A stretch of 64,000 nt of DNA from Phoronis australis (lineage: Eukaryota; Phoronida; Phoronidae). A program made the translations under genes and the position numbers. Position 1 is the stretch's first letter. The number at the start of each line of letters is the position of its first letter. The DNA is taken from NCBI GenBank assembly GCA_002633005.1, contig NMRA01000002.1:2264655-2328654 (forward strand), in the 5' to 3' direction. The notes under the pieces were generated by a model, which was given only the letters and a program-made list of their open reading frames with translations, was not told the origin of the DNA and did not search any database. Shown here piece by piece: positions 12,577 through 24,500 of the stretch.

Positions 12577-15500
12577 CTGGAATAAGTAAAAGAAATGTTT
12601 GGTACTTTGGTTTTCAAGGTGTTGCTTCCGACTCAGCTCTTAAGCATTTTAACCACACAATATGAAACCCTGAAAATTGTACTGGCCATTGACAGAAACA
12701 ATCAGCGGTTGCGTTTAGAGCGAAAAGAGAGGAAATTGTTGCAACCGGTGGCACAGAGTGAAAAAGGATAATCGTCACATGTCAATCAAGCTAACGATTT
12801 TAGCCAGTCAGAGCGCGCGAACATGTTAACATAGCGACAGTCCGCCATGTTTGTTTCACAAACATTGGTTAAGAAGGTGCCACTGAACAGTTAGGCTGTA
12901 GCTAGAGGGCAACACGGGGCGTGTGTGAAGTTTGGCGGGAAGTTTGAGGAATTTGTTGAAAAAAAATGCCAGGAAACTGAGTTACTTGTGTTTGTGAATG
13001 AGAAAAAAGCTAGCCGTGACCCACTTTCCATGCAAAATGGTGGCTGTCGCTTGCTTTCAACCTCTGTCGCCTGCTGACTCAGAAAACGGTTGCGATTTCA
13101 GGTGGATGTTAGACAGATCAAAATTGCGAAAAACGTAGCTAGTAAGAGGCGTACTGTGGCCCCATTTTTAGAATCTAGAGAGAACTACCATTTTGAATCT
13201 GTTGTCAAATTTTTCTAGCACCTGCAGGAAAGTAGTAAATTTGGGGAGAAAACTGTCAAATTTGATTTGTTTTTGGTCCTATTTTTGTGGCCCGGTACAT
13301 GTATTTTTTCCCCGATGTATATTAGCCGATTAAAAATCTGTAGCAGAATTAAGTTTCAGTTATCATGAGTAGTGCTTTTGAGTTGGGAACGCCAAAAAGT
13401 TTCAGTTATCATGAGTAGGGCTTTTGAGTTGGGAACGTCAAAAAAACTTTTGTTTTTTCAGACTTCCGATAAGGACGTGAGATAAGGACTCGTCTCCACT
13501 TGGGTGTGTGTCGACAGCTTAAACCCGGCCTACAGTAGTGTGCCCCCGAAAGAAAGCGGACAGTTGGTTGGCGAAAAAGAATGAGACAAAAGTCAGTCTG
13601 TCACTGATAAACGCATTTATCAGTCTCCTCGATCAGTTAAGTATACGCCCAACGTTTGGATGAAATTTCACAAATGACGTTTGATTTCATTTTAATTTCT
13701 TCAATAGAGTATCTTACGCGAATTACCAATTTGGCGCATGGCGCTTAGATGAGCCACAGCACATGTGACGTATACATTCGTGGCCACGTCGAAAGTCCAA
13801 GACGCTTTTTGTTCCTAACACCAGTGGATACTATAACACTTTCAAACATGGTCACCTGCTTTCCCTACCACTGTTTGTGTCACGAAGTAGCTTACTAGAA
13901 CACATACATGTAGTTTTGTAATCGCGCATACGAGCGGAGTACAATGCGAAAACACTACTCTGGGGGGGGGGGGGGTNGGGGGGGGGGGGGGTAGTGTTTC
14001 GCGAGTATGCGTGGGACCATGCTTACGTACCGTAACGTACGGCAAAGTGATGACGACATTAGTGATTAATCGGTGCGGTTGCAACGTAAGGGATATAGTA
14101 CAGTTTCCATAAACGAAGATTTCTCGCATCAATTCAGCCCTATTTTCTTGGGTCAGAGGAGCGCACACCCGAAACCTGTTTAATTCTTTGACATCTGTCA
14201 CTAGAATTTCAATGTCGATAGCCTAGCGTAATCTATGACTACGAGTACGGTCAAAGGCTTGGAATTCTGCATATTCCGCTGGACGCAACAGTTCGTTTGA
14301 ATAAGGCGAGCCACGAAAAATTTTTAAAAAACAAGTTTGCAACTGCCTTTCACTGGTTTCAGACATGAATGTTCATGTGAACGAAGCGCAGATTCTATTG
14401 TAAATGATTTAGCTGTTTTTAAACTTCTTACCAAATCTGCTATAGGAGCCGCTGCCATGCTGCCTACACGAGCCACCATGGAACTCATGCCCATCAGCCC
14501 ATTTCTGCAAACCGTTGGGAAGATCTCAGCCGACCAGAAGTAGATGATGGCAAATCCCACAGTGGCGCCAAATTTTCCAATCATAGAAAGGGCAATCAGC
14601 CAGTCGTTGTTGGCTGAAATTGCGTACATCTAACATTTAGTTTATACAGACCAGTTCTCCAGTCAATGGCCGATAATACTGCCGATGATTGATGTTGCTG
14701 AAGAGACGAGGATGTGAACTTTTCCNGGAGCGCACACCCGAAACCTGTTTAATTCTTTGACATCTGTCACTAGAATTTCAATGTCGATGGCCTAGCGTAA
14801 TCTATGACTACGAGTACGGTCAAAGGCTTGGAATTCTGCATATTCCGCTGGACGCAACAGTTCGTTTGAATAAGGCGAGCCACGAAAAATTTTTAAAAAA
14901 CACAAGTTTACAACAGCCTTTCACTGGTTTCAGACATGAATGTTCATGTGAACGAAGCGCAGATTCTATTGTAAATTATTTAGCTGTTTTTAAACTTCTT
15001 ACCAAATCTGCTATAGGAGCCGCTGCCATGCTGCCTACACGAGCCACCATGGAACTCATGCCCATCAGCCCATTTCTGCAAACCGTTGGGAAGATCTCAG
15101 CCGACCAGAAGTAGATGATGGCAAATCCCACAGTGGCGCCAAATTTTCCAATCATAGAAAGGGCAATCAGCCAGTCGTTGTTGGCTGAAATTGCGTACAT
15201 CTAACATTTAGTTTATACAGACCAGTTCTCCAGTCAATGGCCGATAATACTGCCGATGATTGATGTTGCTGAAGAGACGAGGATGTGAACTTTTCCTCGA
15301 AAAAATAAGAAAGGTTAATAAGTATTTTAGAAAAAAAGACAGAACCACAGTCTTTAAAGAATTTCTGTCTATACAACGTAAACTGCAAGAAAAACGTGGC
15401 CGATACGTCTGTGCTACCGAGTCTTCCTGAAAAGTCAATACTTACAGTTCATGTAAAGGACAATGAAAATCGTGCTGATGCAGGCCACGCCCCCTAAAAT

Positions 15501-18500
15501 CATATTTCCGACGTGTGGACCCTTCCGACCAAGGCACTTGCAAGCGAAGCAAAACGCATACCCCGGGAACTCGATCAATCCAGAGAGAAGGAAGTTGAAG
15601 AAAATGTCGCCGCCTAAATTTCCACTGTTGAGCGTCAGTCCGTAGTACACCATTGCCACCACAGCCCTTAAAAGGTAACTTGATTAATTCATCTCACCTT
15701 GAAGCTAGTACAAACCCACCTTCTGATGGTTTTGGTATGTAATGTTTTATTTGCCGGAACAAGAAGAGATTCTGGGCTTGGAAAGAAGTGATCAGTTGTT
15801 AACGCTCGAGATTAGACTGCGTGCTTGACTTAAAGGGTAACTTTACAAGGAAATCACTTCTAAATTGACCAAGGGACATATATATTCCGCTTTTATTTCG
15901 GTAATTAGTCTTTAAAATTAATCTTTGGCAGATGGCCGATTCAAAGCCACTATTTAAAATTCATGTGTGCTGGTCTTAGTTCCGGATGCGTGATGTGTGC
16001 TAAATTTCTTTGCCGTCTGCGCTTCTAAGTTTCAAATGTCAAAATATTTGCCTGAAGGAAAATCGCAATAACCAACTTGTACTTGTCACCAATTTGCTTC
16101 CTAGGTAAATACACGAATATATGGAACTGTCGCTAAATTTTACAAAGCAAATAGTTTGTATGTTCTCAGATCTTTGTGACAGCAAATCGGTCATTAGGTG
16201 AACCAATAACCGAAAGACATGACTGCATCTGGACAGTGTCTTACCAATTAAAGAATACAATCAGGCAGCGAACCAGTAGAGTTGGTGCCTTAATCAGTGC
16301 ACGCGGAATTTCTTTAAATGTAAGTGTCTTGCCCTCTTGGTCATCACCGTCAAACAATTTATCTGGGAGGGTCACACCATTAACCTGAAATTTAATAACT
16401 AGATGAACTACACAAGCCAATTTTGTCTTTTTGAATTACAAGATAGAGGATAGCAGTTGCCAACAGTGTACACTAACAGAACTGTCATGGTGTTATGACG
16501 TCAGGAGTCTACCTTAGCAGCGTGCTGAACGATGGCTGCCGCCTCCTCTTTACGGCCTCGTGCTATTAACCATCGGGCAGATTCTGGGACGAAACTACAA
16601 ATAAAAATTCTTAATCATTCAACTTGATCAATGTTTATAGATCTGGACTCAATTACCTTATAAATATTTACTTATACCTTCATTGTACAGGTTTTGTTAT
16701 TTTAGGTGTATCGGTTTAAGCAGTCCCGGCAATACTAATGGAAAATAAAAAAAAATTTAATAACTCAAACGTGGAATTGCAGACCTACGTGAAGTGAACA
16801 TTTCGAGCCATATTACGTCACCGAAACAGCACGGAACAAGCAAGGGACGGCCGAAAGTAGTTGTACAGATGGCACTCAATAGTTTTGAGCCACAGATGAA
16901 TTTGGTTCCCCAATTCCGTTAAAAATTGATTGCTGTTGGGTTGGCTGGGCATCTCAAGTTTTGTGCTTCATGTGAAGGCCACGAATGGAATTTGTTTCGT
17001 TTTTAATCTGCTCTGCGCACGCTCATTTGATACAATTCACCACTTTGGCCGTGAGACGTTATAGTGTGTATAAACAAATATTTATCCCATACGCGTCGAA
17101 TAAGTTGAGTGCAATACGGCTATGTGGTATTTTCCCCCGTATTGCACCCTATTCTCTACTTTTAATAGTGTCTTCTATATTCTGACATGGAAGTTAAAAA
17201 GGTAGGTCAACCTCGAGTCGACGTCGTTATAGGCAGATCGATCATCGAACTTTCCCACAATAGTTTAAGTAATTAAGTTGCATCACTATAAATAACACTC
17301 AACATGCAATCATGTCCCGGACTTAACATCTGGTGCAAAACTGTTAATTATATAGCACTTGTGTCACTTTTATTTGCTAAAATATTATCTTGTCTGCAAC
17401 CCAATAACCGGTTCCTCAGTAACTCACAGTTAAACATCTTTTGTTGTTATTTAATGACTTTCAAAAATACTACAAAATGCAATGTACAGTTACCGATGTT
17501 CGTTGATTTTTATTATTTCGTTTCAAGTAAGAAATCGTTACATTTAACATTGTTTTCTTTTACTAGAGTAAACTTGTAACATAGCGCGCAAGTACATGAA
17601 TATACTATAAGTTGAGATCTGCCATGTGAACAGTCTGGATGATGTATTTGAAAAATTGCCGGAAAAATAAAACAAACTAAGAGTTCGAAGCGCAAGGGAT
17701 AAATACGGTCTCTGGCGGTCGACACGCGTAATAACGCCTCAATACATGTACGTTTTGTGACGAGGAAATGATGAAACTGTGTATCGCCAGTATACGAGTT
17801 AGGTTTTGTTAAAGATTGCCAGTTGTTCACCCCTTGACCCATTTATTGGTTAGACGTGGCTTTTCTTAAACTTATAATGCAAACGTGAGGTTTAAATTTA
17901 GCAGGATTTTCAGGTATGCCCTTCAGACACTGGATTTGTAAAAAAGTGGCTGGTCTAAACCCACTTTTCACCTGATTTCCGTAATTTGTGGATTTTTTTA
18001 CAGTCTGAATCCACTGTCTCTCAGTTCCTAGTGACATCAAGCAAATAATGGCTTTGGGATGAAAACTTCTGTTTTGGTGTACTTTTGAACGCCTTTTCAA
18101 GTATCCTGCCGAACTTCTGGTAGTCGTAAAAGATCGAAATTTGACTTTCGGTCTCAGTGCACTTTGTGCAAGATTTTTGAATTGCCCAGTGTATACTGTT
18201 CATATTTTCAAATTTTGTACATCCGGTGTAACTGAAAGACCTTAATGGAGCAGACACGGCATGGTTTTCAAGAATAAAACAAAAGTGACGTAGACTAACG
18301 TAAGTCAACAAGCCTAACCGTCTATTACATTTGGCACTTGTGTGCGAAGAATGAGACTCAAAGCATAATGTAACACCCAAATCGGTATTCTGTGTTATAC
18401 ATGTACAGTAACTGCACGCCTGAAGATAGGAGATTGTATGGAGACTACGAGCAAATGTATATTACGCTGTCTAACAAAAAGTACAATCGTGCCTTCAACC

Positions 18501-21500
18501 AAGTTTGTGTCAATGAAGGGCTGCTACCGAACTATACTTCAATACTTCCTTTACGAAATATAACTTCGACTAAACTCACAATCCATAGGACAGTAATAGA
18601 AAGCACGGCAGAGAACAGGCTAACTGAAGCCACATCCAGTCACGAAGAAGGTAGGCCATGCCTGTCAGAATGATGTAACCGGCGGCAAAGAAGAATTCGA
18701 TAACTATACCGGCGAACAGGCGCATTGAAGGAACCATAAACTCCATACCTGGAAAGATATGAAGAGTTGAAATCACATCAATAAAAGTAAATGGGCAATT
18801 GTAAAAAATAAGCAATACCAACGATTTTAATTTTAACAGACCCATCAAAATAACTTTAGTACGCTAAAAATACATGCGTGTGCAATCAAAGGTTGAGATG
18901 TCACAAAAAAGGAAAAGCTTAAGAAATAGATTGAGTTCATAAAAGTACAATAATGGAACACCCATTTGAAAGTACACTTTGTTACGCCATCACATAGGTA
19001 CAGATTTCACCACGTTATCTAGGGTGCTTGTCAGTTTCAAAACTGTATCAATTGTTTCGACGTTTCGTATGAGGTATCACATCGAAATTGCAATATTTTC
19101 AAACAATACGTATTTGGCCTAATTAATAATTATTTACAAATTATTTTGTTCTAATTAATTCTGAAATACTTTGTGTCGTGAGGCTACAGTCACTCACCGA
19201 CTACAAATGCGGTCAAAAAGACTCCCGGGTTGGCAGTTCCGATGATAAAACGGAGGATAACGAATGCGGTGTAGTTTGGAGAGAACGCTGTGGCGACCCC
19301 TGCGGCTCCTAGTAACAATATCGATATGAGCAAAGTTTTCTTGCGGCCAATTCTGAAAAAGTCATGTTATTAGCACAGCAATGAGCTTGTTAGGAATTCA
19401 AACATTTAGAATAGTTTCAACGTTTTCAGTAAACATTATTAAGTAGAACCTCTACTGCTCTATGGCTAAACGTTTGAAGTACTGGAAAAACTACGGACTT
19501 ATTCTATATGTTATATAATCACTCGAAACATCGAAATAATTTGCAATCGACCTAACTGATGGGTTCAGTAGTTGAGTGTAACGGAAACTTAGGAATGCTC
19601 CTTTAGCCTAGTCACAACCCATCGCAAGACGGTGCACGTGCAGTACTGTGGTGGTAAAATTTTAGGTAAGTAAGCGCCCAAAGCCCATCGTACCGCCTTG
19701 AGCGCTGAACTTTAAAACTACATGTAGGTTGATCTCGCAAAACCTGACTCACAAACATGTAGGGCCTACTTTTAGGCTCACATATTGAGTCTGCAGTGGC
19801 GGATCTTGGATGTCTGAGAAAGAAGGTCTTACCCAGTGCTGTAGTAGCAAAATTAGAGGTAAGAAGGCGCTCAATGACCACCGTATCACCTTGAGCAATG
19901 AATTTTAAAAGTGCACTGAATTCCCATGATAACGTAACTTTCGGTGCGTAGGCGCTCCCGTTAACGTGTAAATGCCAAAAAGAGGTTGACAGCGCTTACG
20001 TGCGCCTACGCCTCACTGCAGCTCTGGTCTTAACACACACATTCGAAATTTTCACGTGCATTCCAAGCGGTCTGTGAAGGGACCCAAGCACAATTATAAC
20101 GGGAAAAGGAGCGTAACGCTCAGAAACGATATGCTGGCGGGGATTTTTAGTCGACGGTGGGGTGTGTCCTCGGAGCTCTTTGCCCTCCTATGGTGTGGTA
20201 CCATAATTATTTCTTAATCGGGTAGCGTACGTGTATGGCTGGTGGTCGCGTGCGCCGAAGTGTTCGGCAACAACGCTGTCGTCAGTCTAGCACATTGTTG
20301 TCGTAAGCTATGGTAACGACACTACGCCAAATATACCGTCACTTACGGCGCGTAGACGCTACGTTACCTAAAAATGTAAAAATGTGGTTGACTGCAACTA
20401 CGTGGGATTCCGCCCCACTATACCGTAACTTACGGTGAGCAAGCGAAGCGTTAAAAAGAAAAAAGGTGGTTGGCTGCGTCTACGTACGCTTAAGCCCCAC
20501 TACAGCAGTGTGCATGTGCAAAAACGCAAAAAACGCACGGAGGGCTGCAGGGCGGCAGCAGGGCGGCAGCAGGGCGGCAGCAGGGCGGCAGCAGGGCGGC
20601 AGCAGGGCGGCAGCAGAGGTTCTTTGTCATGTTAAATACACTCTGTGGGCGTTTATGTTTTTTTCAGCGATATAGGAACGCCAAAAGTCGCACAGCCAAA
20701 AATATGCGTCGTCCTTTTGTGATATAGGCTTCACATGTACAATACACTGATACTGGAAGGCTTCCAATGCCAAGAATGAAGTATTGCTGTTGTGCTTTGC
20801 GATGGAGTGCTACTCCAACGGGAGAAAGTTGGAAAAACTTGATAAATGATTCGTGGTGGTCGCTGTCCGACTCCACTTAAATAAATGAGAATACTAGCAC
20901 ATGAAGCAAAATCGCCGGACAAAGGAGAGTTCTATTCCTGTCTAGTGGGGGGGGGGGAGTAATTTTCATGAAGACCTATCCAACCAATCAGTAAGTCCAA
21001 AAACACGTACATGTAATAAACCGATTATGTTCATTTAAGACTCATCTTTGAATACCTTCCTTTTGGTTCACCTTTGAAGATTAAAACTCTTGCTTTTGTT
21101 TTTTTATAAGAACAAGTAGCGTTCGTAATAACACGTAATTAAACATGGTCCCAATGTACGTAGTTCACTGACTATTTCAACGGAAACCTTCACAGCCACT
21201 AATTTTATTTATTTGAGTTAGTTCGCGTGCACGTCTTGACCGCTGCTGTCCTAACGTCGCTGCTTTAAAAACATACATACACAATGTGTCAAATTGTCTA
21301 AAACACATCCAAAAAAGGTAGCGTTTCCACCATTACACTGTACAATATCACTTTCTTGATCTTTATCTCTTGCCATTCGTTCTTTTTATGCTAACATCGA
21401 TTGTGGTATAAACCAAATGTTCTAGACTACTTTGCCAGTAGAACAAAGCAACTAAGTTATCTACAGTATCCTTGAGTGGGAGATGTAATTTCTAAGCCTA

Positions 21501-24500
21501 TAGAACCTCAAACATTGACTGGAGATAGATTTCATGAAACTCGAAATCATTAGGTCAAATCTTTTGTTTCATTGTCTATACATGCGTACTTTTCCAATGA
21601 ACGTAAACAGATTTAGTAAATTGGATGCGCTATCTTGAGTGGGCGATGGAACAGTTCCGTTTATTTATTACTGACACTGTGATGACGATGGCCCGAATAT
21701 TTTTTCTTCCCGCTACTCTGTGGTGAGGTTTTTTTATCATGAACAACAGTAAAATCAAAATGAAATTTCTACGTATTTTTATTAGTGAACTTGTTCTGAC
21801 TTCTGTTACGCCTAGTGCAAAAAATAAAATATCGCCTTCATTACCCAAAGCGGTCCAAATCATAACGTTACCAATGGTCTGCAACTTGTCGACAGTCTTT
21901 CGAGTGAAACGTTTTAATTTTCTCTCACCTTTTAGAGCAATATATGAAAAAATCATTTTGAGGAAAAATGTCAACCAATGAAATTCACGGTACGTATGGA
22001 ATCCGCACGTATCACAAGAGTCCGGCATATGGAACCACTATTTTCAAAGCTCTCAAATTTGAAGTACATGTACTGTCTCCATTAGATGAACGTATTTCCC
22101 ACAATTCTTTCTCGAAAAATTACTCACGCGTCGGACATTACACCAAATACCGCTGCCCCGGCCAGAACTCCGCCCATGAACACAACGGTCGCCAGTGTTG
22201 CTTTACCCTGGTCAGCGCAGACGAGGTTGAACTGAAAAAAGATGGCTCAATTCAAAAGTACATGTATGGTTTGAATGCATGGCCGAATTTGACTCTTTAA
22301 TCTGGCTCAGAAATGCCCCTGAAAACCCAAAACCTTCATGTTGCTTCACGTTAAGATAGCTAACAACCCGTGGATATCTAAACCAGTAAATTAACAAACA
22401 AATAAACTAGTACAAGCTAACCTGAGTGACGACAGTCTTTTGAAATATCGACGTGTCATAAACCCATGAAGAACACTTAGACTTATCGGTCAGATTAAGC
22501 GTCAAGTTCCGTTGGAAAATTTCCGCAGCCCATGTGAAGTTGACGGCGGAGTAAACGTTGCATTTGTCGACAGTGCCGTCATCGTTTATGGGGATGAACG
22601 CGTTGATGTAGGCTTGATGGGTCTCGTTACGAATTTGGAACGTGTCTCCGGAAAAACCAGGTATAGCACACCTACAAAGCAAAAGTTGGCGTGAAGTAGC
22701 AGTGCCGGATTGAGGCTTCTGAGGATTCAAATGGAGTTAAAATTACGGAAATCTCAACTACTTAACAGTGGTCATCGTCACAATTGCCCTCCTTGCAACT
22801 TTCCATTGATAGAGCTTCTCTCAGTTGCCCTGAAGGCTCACCTCCCCCCCGGGCCCCCAGTCGCCATACATGTGACTTGAAAATTTCCGGTCTCAGTACC
22901 CCTCCAGATCCCAATTCGAAATCGTCCTCACGTAATTTTTCAATGTAATTCTGGAGGGGCCCCTAAGGATGCGAGCCCTAATTTTGCGGGTTTTACCGCT
23001 AAGCAGCATTCAGTTAGCTCAAAATATAATCTCTGCCCTGTTCCATGAAAAACAAACCTACGAGCGTGGTGTGAATTGGTCTGCGTCTTTTGCTTATCCA
23101 AATGATACGGAGTCATTATGTGTGGACTGTTTCGCGTAAAGTGACTGTCGACTTAAGCCAGTAATCTGGTCTTACGCTTCACGTAGCTATTTCTAAAAAA
23201 GTGATTAAATCTCATATGAATTATTTCTACACTGTGACGCGCCTATAATTTCTTGTCTAAGCCTATATTTCGCAATCAGGAAGGGGGCTTTAAACCAAAT
23301 TTGTGTTTTTTAGGACGTCTTAATTCACTTTCACGAAACAAGCCCCCTACTACCAAGTGTTTGCGAATCTTAGTGTGCCAAAAGCGCGTTCATGCAGGTC
23401 AAGGCAAACATATGTCACCGCGAAGCAATGTTTTTTCAAGGCGCAACCAAAAAGGAATACATTTGAACACGTCATCACGTCAGATCAAGTGTCACTGGTC
23501 TCTAGTGCGTTGGATCTGTACATGTAGGGCCTATAGAAAATGGTTTTTGTGAGTACTTTAGGGGGGCAATTTTATTTTGGTGTTTTTTAATTCATTTATT
23601 AGAGTGTTTTCAAAATCTAAAAAGTTCCCACATAATCATGGTATTCGTGCTATATCAGTTTTTGCCTGCAACATCCACCGAAATTGGTATTTATATGGCT
23701 GACTCAGAAAAGGTTGCAATATCCACATACTGTAAATCGCCAGCGAGAAAAGCTCATGGAGTGGTGCATACTTTTCTATTGGCTCTAGGAAATTGCTTGT
23801 AGACGCAGAGGAGTAAAGTAAAGTAAACTTTATTGAATTCAGGTCAATGACCCATAATTCAATTGTACATAATAATAATAACAATAAAAACAATAATTAT
23901 GATAATGATAATGATAATAATAGGTGCGCTGAGTACAATACACACACGGCTTGGACTAGTTGCAGTAGGTTACAATTCTAGCAACAATATTTATTTTCCT
24001 TTTTGTGAATAAAGGCAAAGGTTTTGAGTTCGACTGGTTTGTGAATAATGCAACCTTCACGCTATGTCGGAAGAAAATCTCTCCTCAGGTCATCAAGTAC
24101 AGGGCATATGAAAACAAGGTGAAACTCTGTTTCAACGTTGCCTGTGTTAAAAATCTGGCATAAATGTTGTACTGTGGCATTATTTTTTCTACCCAGTATC
24201 TATATTGTGGCCTGTGACAAATTGAAATGATGAGTGTAGCTTGGCATATCACTGCGGTTGACAACAGAGGTAGCTCTTAATATTGCAATACAAATAACAT
24301 TGTCTCGAAGGGTGCATATCAGTTAGCCATTTCTGAAACAGTACATGTACATCTTTCAATCTTCCTTTAAATTCACTAAAAGATGAATGGTCGTTTCCAA
24401 CACCCTGGAACAACCAAACAGAACCAAATCCAGTTTCAATCTCTAAGGTTTCCACTCTAGAACACCAGGTTGTTTCACCTTGAACTTCACGCCGAGGAAT

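Larger units (their letters stand above)
12577..14431. other. SLC22 last intron (part), no gene
   Basis: Contains a 48-bp tandem duplication (13352-13440) and an inverted repeat centred on a poly-G tract with a single N (13921-14025). No exon seen. Confidence 0.6.
14158..15296. repeat. Direct repeat across single N, false duplication with SLC22 exon 9
   Basis: 14158-14725 repeats as 14727-15296 around the N at 14726, with scattered allelic-type differences. Confidence 0.9.
19353..22127. other. SLC22 intron 3, MITE-rich
   Basis: Contains three GCTGTAGTGG-family elements (19631-20506) and an 11-bp minisatellite (20546-20616). The minus-strand ORF 21630-22028 (132 aa) has no recognisable motif. 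Confidence 0.55.

Noticed and set aside
21630-22028. 132-codon minus-strand ORF next to SLC22 exon 3
   Set aside because: The exon phases on either side already join, and no known domain or splice sites support it.
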